Of a stretch of 7,831 bases of DNA, positions 6,366-7,831 are shown in pieces. Source of the DNA: Cyclobacteriaceae bacterium (GTDB taxonomy: Bacteria > Bacteroidota > Bacteroidia > Cytophagales > Cyclobacteriaceae); assembly GCA_025358195.1 (NCBI GenBank), contig JANYKP010000022.1, positions 1 through 7,831 on the forward strand, written 5' to 3'. How positions within the stretch are numbered: position 1 is the stretch's first letter; each line of letters opens with the position of its first letter. The position numbers were made by a program, and so were the translations under genes. The notes below the pieces were generated by a model that did not search any database, had not been told where the DNA came from, and worked only from the letters and a program-made list of their open reading frames with translations.

Positions 6366-7831
6366 AGAATATCGATTCCAACGGGCATGTAAGAGGGGCA
6401 TCCATTTATTTGGATGACATCCCGTTGCTAGTGGGAACGCTTTATGGTGCAGTCTTTGACTCACCGTGTGCCCACGGAAAAATAAAGCGTTTGGATTATT
6501 CCAAAGCCAGGAACCTGCCCGGCGTGGTCGGCATTTTTACCCATCACGATATCCCCGGTGAGAATCAAATTGGAGGAATAATCCCGGATGAACCACTCTT
6601 CGCAGAGGATGAAGTTCATTTTTGGGGCATGCCCATCGCATTGATTGTTGCTGAGACCGAAGCAATCGCACGGGCGGCACGGCACCTCATCCAGATTGAG
6701 ATTGAAAAACTTCCGGTCATTGTTGATCCACGGGAGGCAAGGGCCAAAAACAGTTTGATCTTTCCACCGCGTACATTCAAAATCGGTGATACAGCAAAAG
6801 CGTGGCAGGGGTGTGAATACATCATCGAAGGTGAGGCTGATAACGAAGGCCAGGAGCATCTCTACATCGAAACACAGGGAGCCTACGCCTATGAGATGGA
6901 GAATGGCAGCATCCGGATATCATCCTCGACGCAAGGACCAACGGCCGTTCAACGAACAGTCGCCAAAGTATTAGGCATTCCTATGCATAAGCTTGAAGTC
7001 GATGTCATACGGTTAGGTGGTGGCTTCGGAGGAAAGGAAGATCAGGCTACAGCCTGGGCAGTGATGGCAGCGCTTGGGGCTCATCTCCTGAAGAAACCAG
7101 TGAAAATCGCTTTGCATCGTTTGGACGATATGCGCATGACAGGCAAACGACATCCCTATCGTTCCGATTTCAAAATTGGATTGTCGAAAGACCTTATGAT
7201 ACTGGCGTATGAAACAACGTTTCATCAAAACGCCGGCGCCGCTGCCGATCTATCGCCAGCAGTAATGGAGCGCACTCTTTTTCATGCTACGAACAGTTAT
7301 TATGTGCCGCATGCAACAGTGACGGCCTACAGTTGCAAAACAAACTTGCCACCCAACACGGCATTCAGAGGCTTTGGGGGACCGCAAGGAATGTTTGTGA
7401 TTGAATCCGCTATTGCAAAAGCAGCAAATACGATTGGTGTGACCGCGAGAGAAATTCAGGAACGAAACCTGTTGAAAGATGGTGATGAATTTCCATATGG
7501 GCAGATTGTAGACCACGCAGAGGCAAAAAATGCGTGGAGTAAAGCCAGGCAGCATTACAAACTCGATCAGATGGAACAAGAGGTCGATGCATTCAATTCT
7601 ACGAGCAAACATTTCAAAAAAGGCATGGCCTTGATGCCGATTTGTTTTGGCATCTCGTTTACCAACACAATGATGAACAATGCCCGCGCCCTGGCACACG
7701 TCTATCAAGATGGGAGTATCGGTGTAAGTACCGGGGCAGTGGAAATGGGTCAGGGAGTAAACACCAAAATGGTCCAGGTGGCGGCTTCTGTTTTTTCAGT
7801 CAACCCCGATAGAATCAAAGTTGAAACTACC
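6362..7831 (+). CDS. xdhB: Xanthine dehydrogenase large subunit, molybdopterin-binding (3' end outside window)
   Basis: Catalytic subunit that hydroxylates hypoxanthine and xanthine to urate at the molybdenum centre. An open frame of 490 codons runs from the ATG at 6362 to the window end without a stop; the family is usually near 770 residues, so about a third is missing. Visible are HVRGASIYLDDIP near the start, GGGFGGKE (219-226, Glu226 matching bovine Glu802), NTAFRGFGGPQG (332-343, Arg336 matching bovine Arg880), FGISFT (429-434, Phe433 and Thr434 matching bovine Phe1009 and Thr1010, which stack on and contact the purine) and the cofactor-binding EMGQGVNTKM (461-470). The two substrate-positioning residues and the Phe favour a purine-oxidising enzyme over aldehyde oxidase or CO dehydrogenase. 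The catalytic base Glu1261 equivalent lies beyond the window. The start overlaps the xdhA stop as ATGA, typical of translational coupling. Confidence 0.94.
   Translation, partial: MKNIDSNGHVRGASIYLDDIPLLVGTLYGAVFDSPCAHGKIKRLDYSKARNLPGVVGIFTHHDIPGENQIGGIIPDEPLFAEDEVHFWGMPIALIVAETEAIARAARHLIQIEIEKLPVIVDPREARAKNSLIFPPRTFKIGDTAKAWQGCEYIIEGEADNEGQEHLYIETQGAYAYEMENGSIRISSSTQGPTAVQRTVAKVLGIPMHKLEVDVIRLGGGFGGKEDQATAWAVMAALGAHLLKKPVKIALHRLDDMRMTGKRHPYRSDFKIGLSKDLMILAYETTFHQNAGAAADLSPAVMERTLFHATNSYYVPHATVTAYSCKTNLPPNTAFRGFGGPQGMFVIESAIAKAANTIGVTAREIQERNLLKDGDEFPYGQIVDHAEAKNAWSKARQHYKLDQMEQEVDAFNSTSKHFKKGMALMPICFGISFTNTMMNNARALAHVYQDGSIGVSTGAVEMGQGVNTKMVQVAASVFSVNPDRIKVETT

Noticed and set aside
6461..6859. 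Minus-strand open frame of 132 codons opposite xdhB
   Set aside because: The opposite strand encodes a well-conserved XdhB N-terminal region, so this is an antisense shadow; other minus-strand frames at 7013-7228 and 7250-7708 are rejected for the same reason.

Overview
The window looks like a chromosomal (deoxy)nucleoside and purine breakdown locus from a member of the Bacteroidota, perhaps a Cytophagales- or Chitinophagales-like bacterium. I infer this from the protein families, from the mostly weak or absent Shine-Dalgarno sequences, from promoter-like TTTG / TAnnTTTG pairs in the divergent gap, and from oligomer palindromes between genes of a kind I associate with that phylum. The lineage is inference; no RNA marker gene is present.

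Layout. (1) Bases 2-190 are the 3' end of deoC (deoxyribose-phosphate aldolase). It is followed 14 bases later by a 795-residue two-domain aldehyde dehydrogenase (205-2592) whose second domain is catalytically degenerate, as in the ALDH16 family. (2) A 77-base inverted array of heptamers (2595-2671) fills the gap between this operon and a convergent uridine phosphorylase-like gene (2667-3548, minus). (3) A 61-base divergent gap holds two interlocked candidate promoters and a small palindrome. Rightward of it lies deoD (3610-4311, purine-nucleoside phosphorylase). (4) After a 137-base gap with a second oligomer-type inverted repeat come guaD (4449-4931, guanine deaminase of the cytidine-deaminase fold), xdhA (4941-6365, FeS/FAD subunit of xanthine dehydrogenase) and xdhB (6362 to beyond the window end, molybdopterin subunit). 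The last two overlap by ATGA.

How the genes fit together. DeoD and the Udp-like enzyme cleave purine and pyrimidine nucleosides with phosphate, giving bases and (deoxy)ribose-1-phosphate. After isomerisation by a phosphopentomutase, which is not in the window, DeoC splits deoxyribose-5-phosphate into glyceraldehyde-3-phosphate and acetaldehyde, and the adjacent dehydrogenase is a good candidate to oxidise the acetaldehyde. GuaD turns guanine into xanthine, and XdhAB oxidises hypoxanthine and xanthine to urate. Both the sugar and the purine base from a nucleoside are therefore handled within about 8 kb.

The enzymes belong to known families. The less ordinary features are the pseudo-domain ALDH next to DeoC, the two inverted arrays of 7-8-base units, and a third, different palindrome that sits in frame inside xdhA and encodes a linker between its domains. 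I saw no tRNA, rRNA, CRISPR array, transposase or phage gene.
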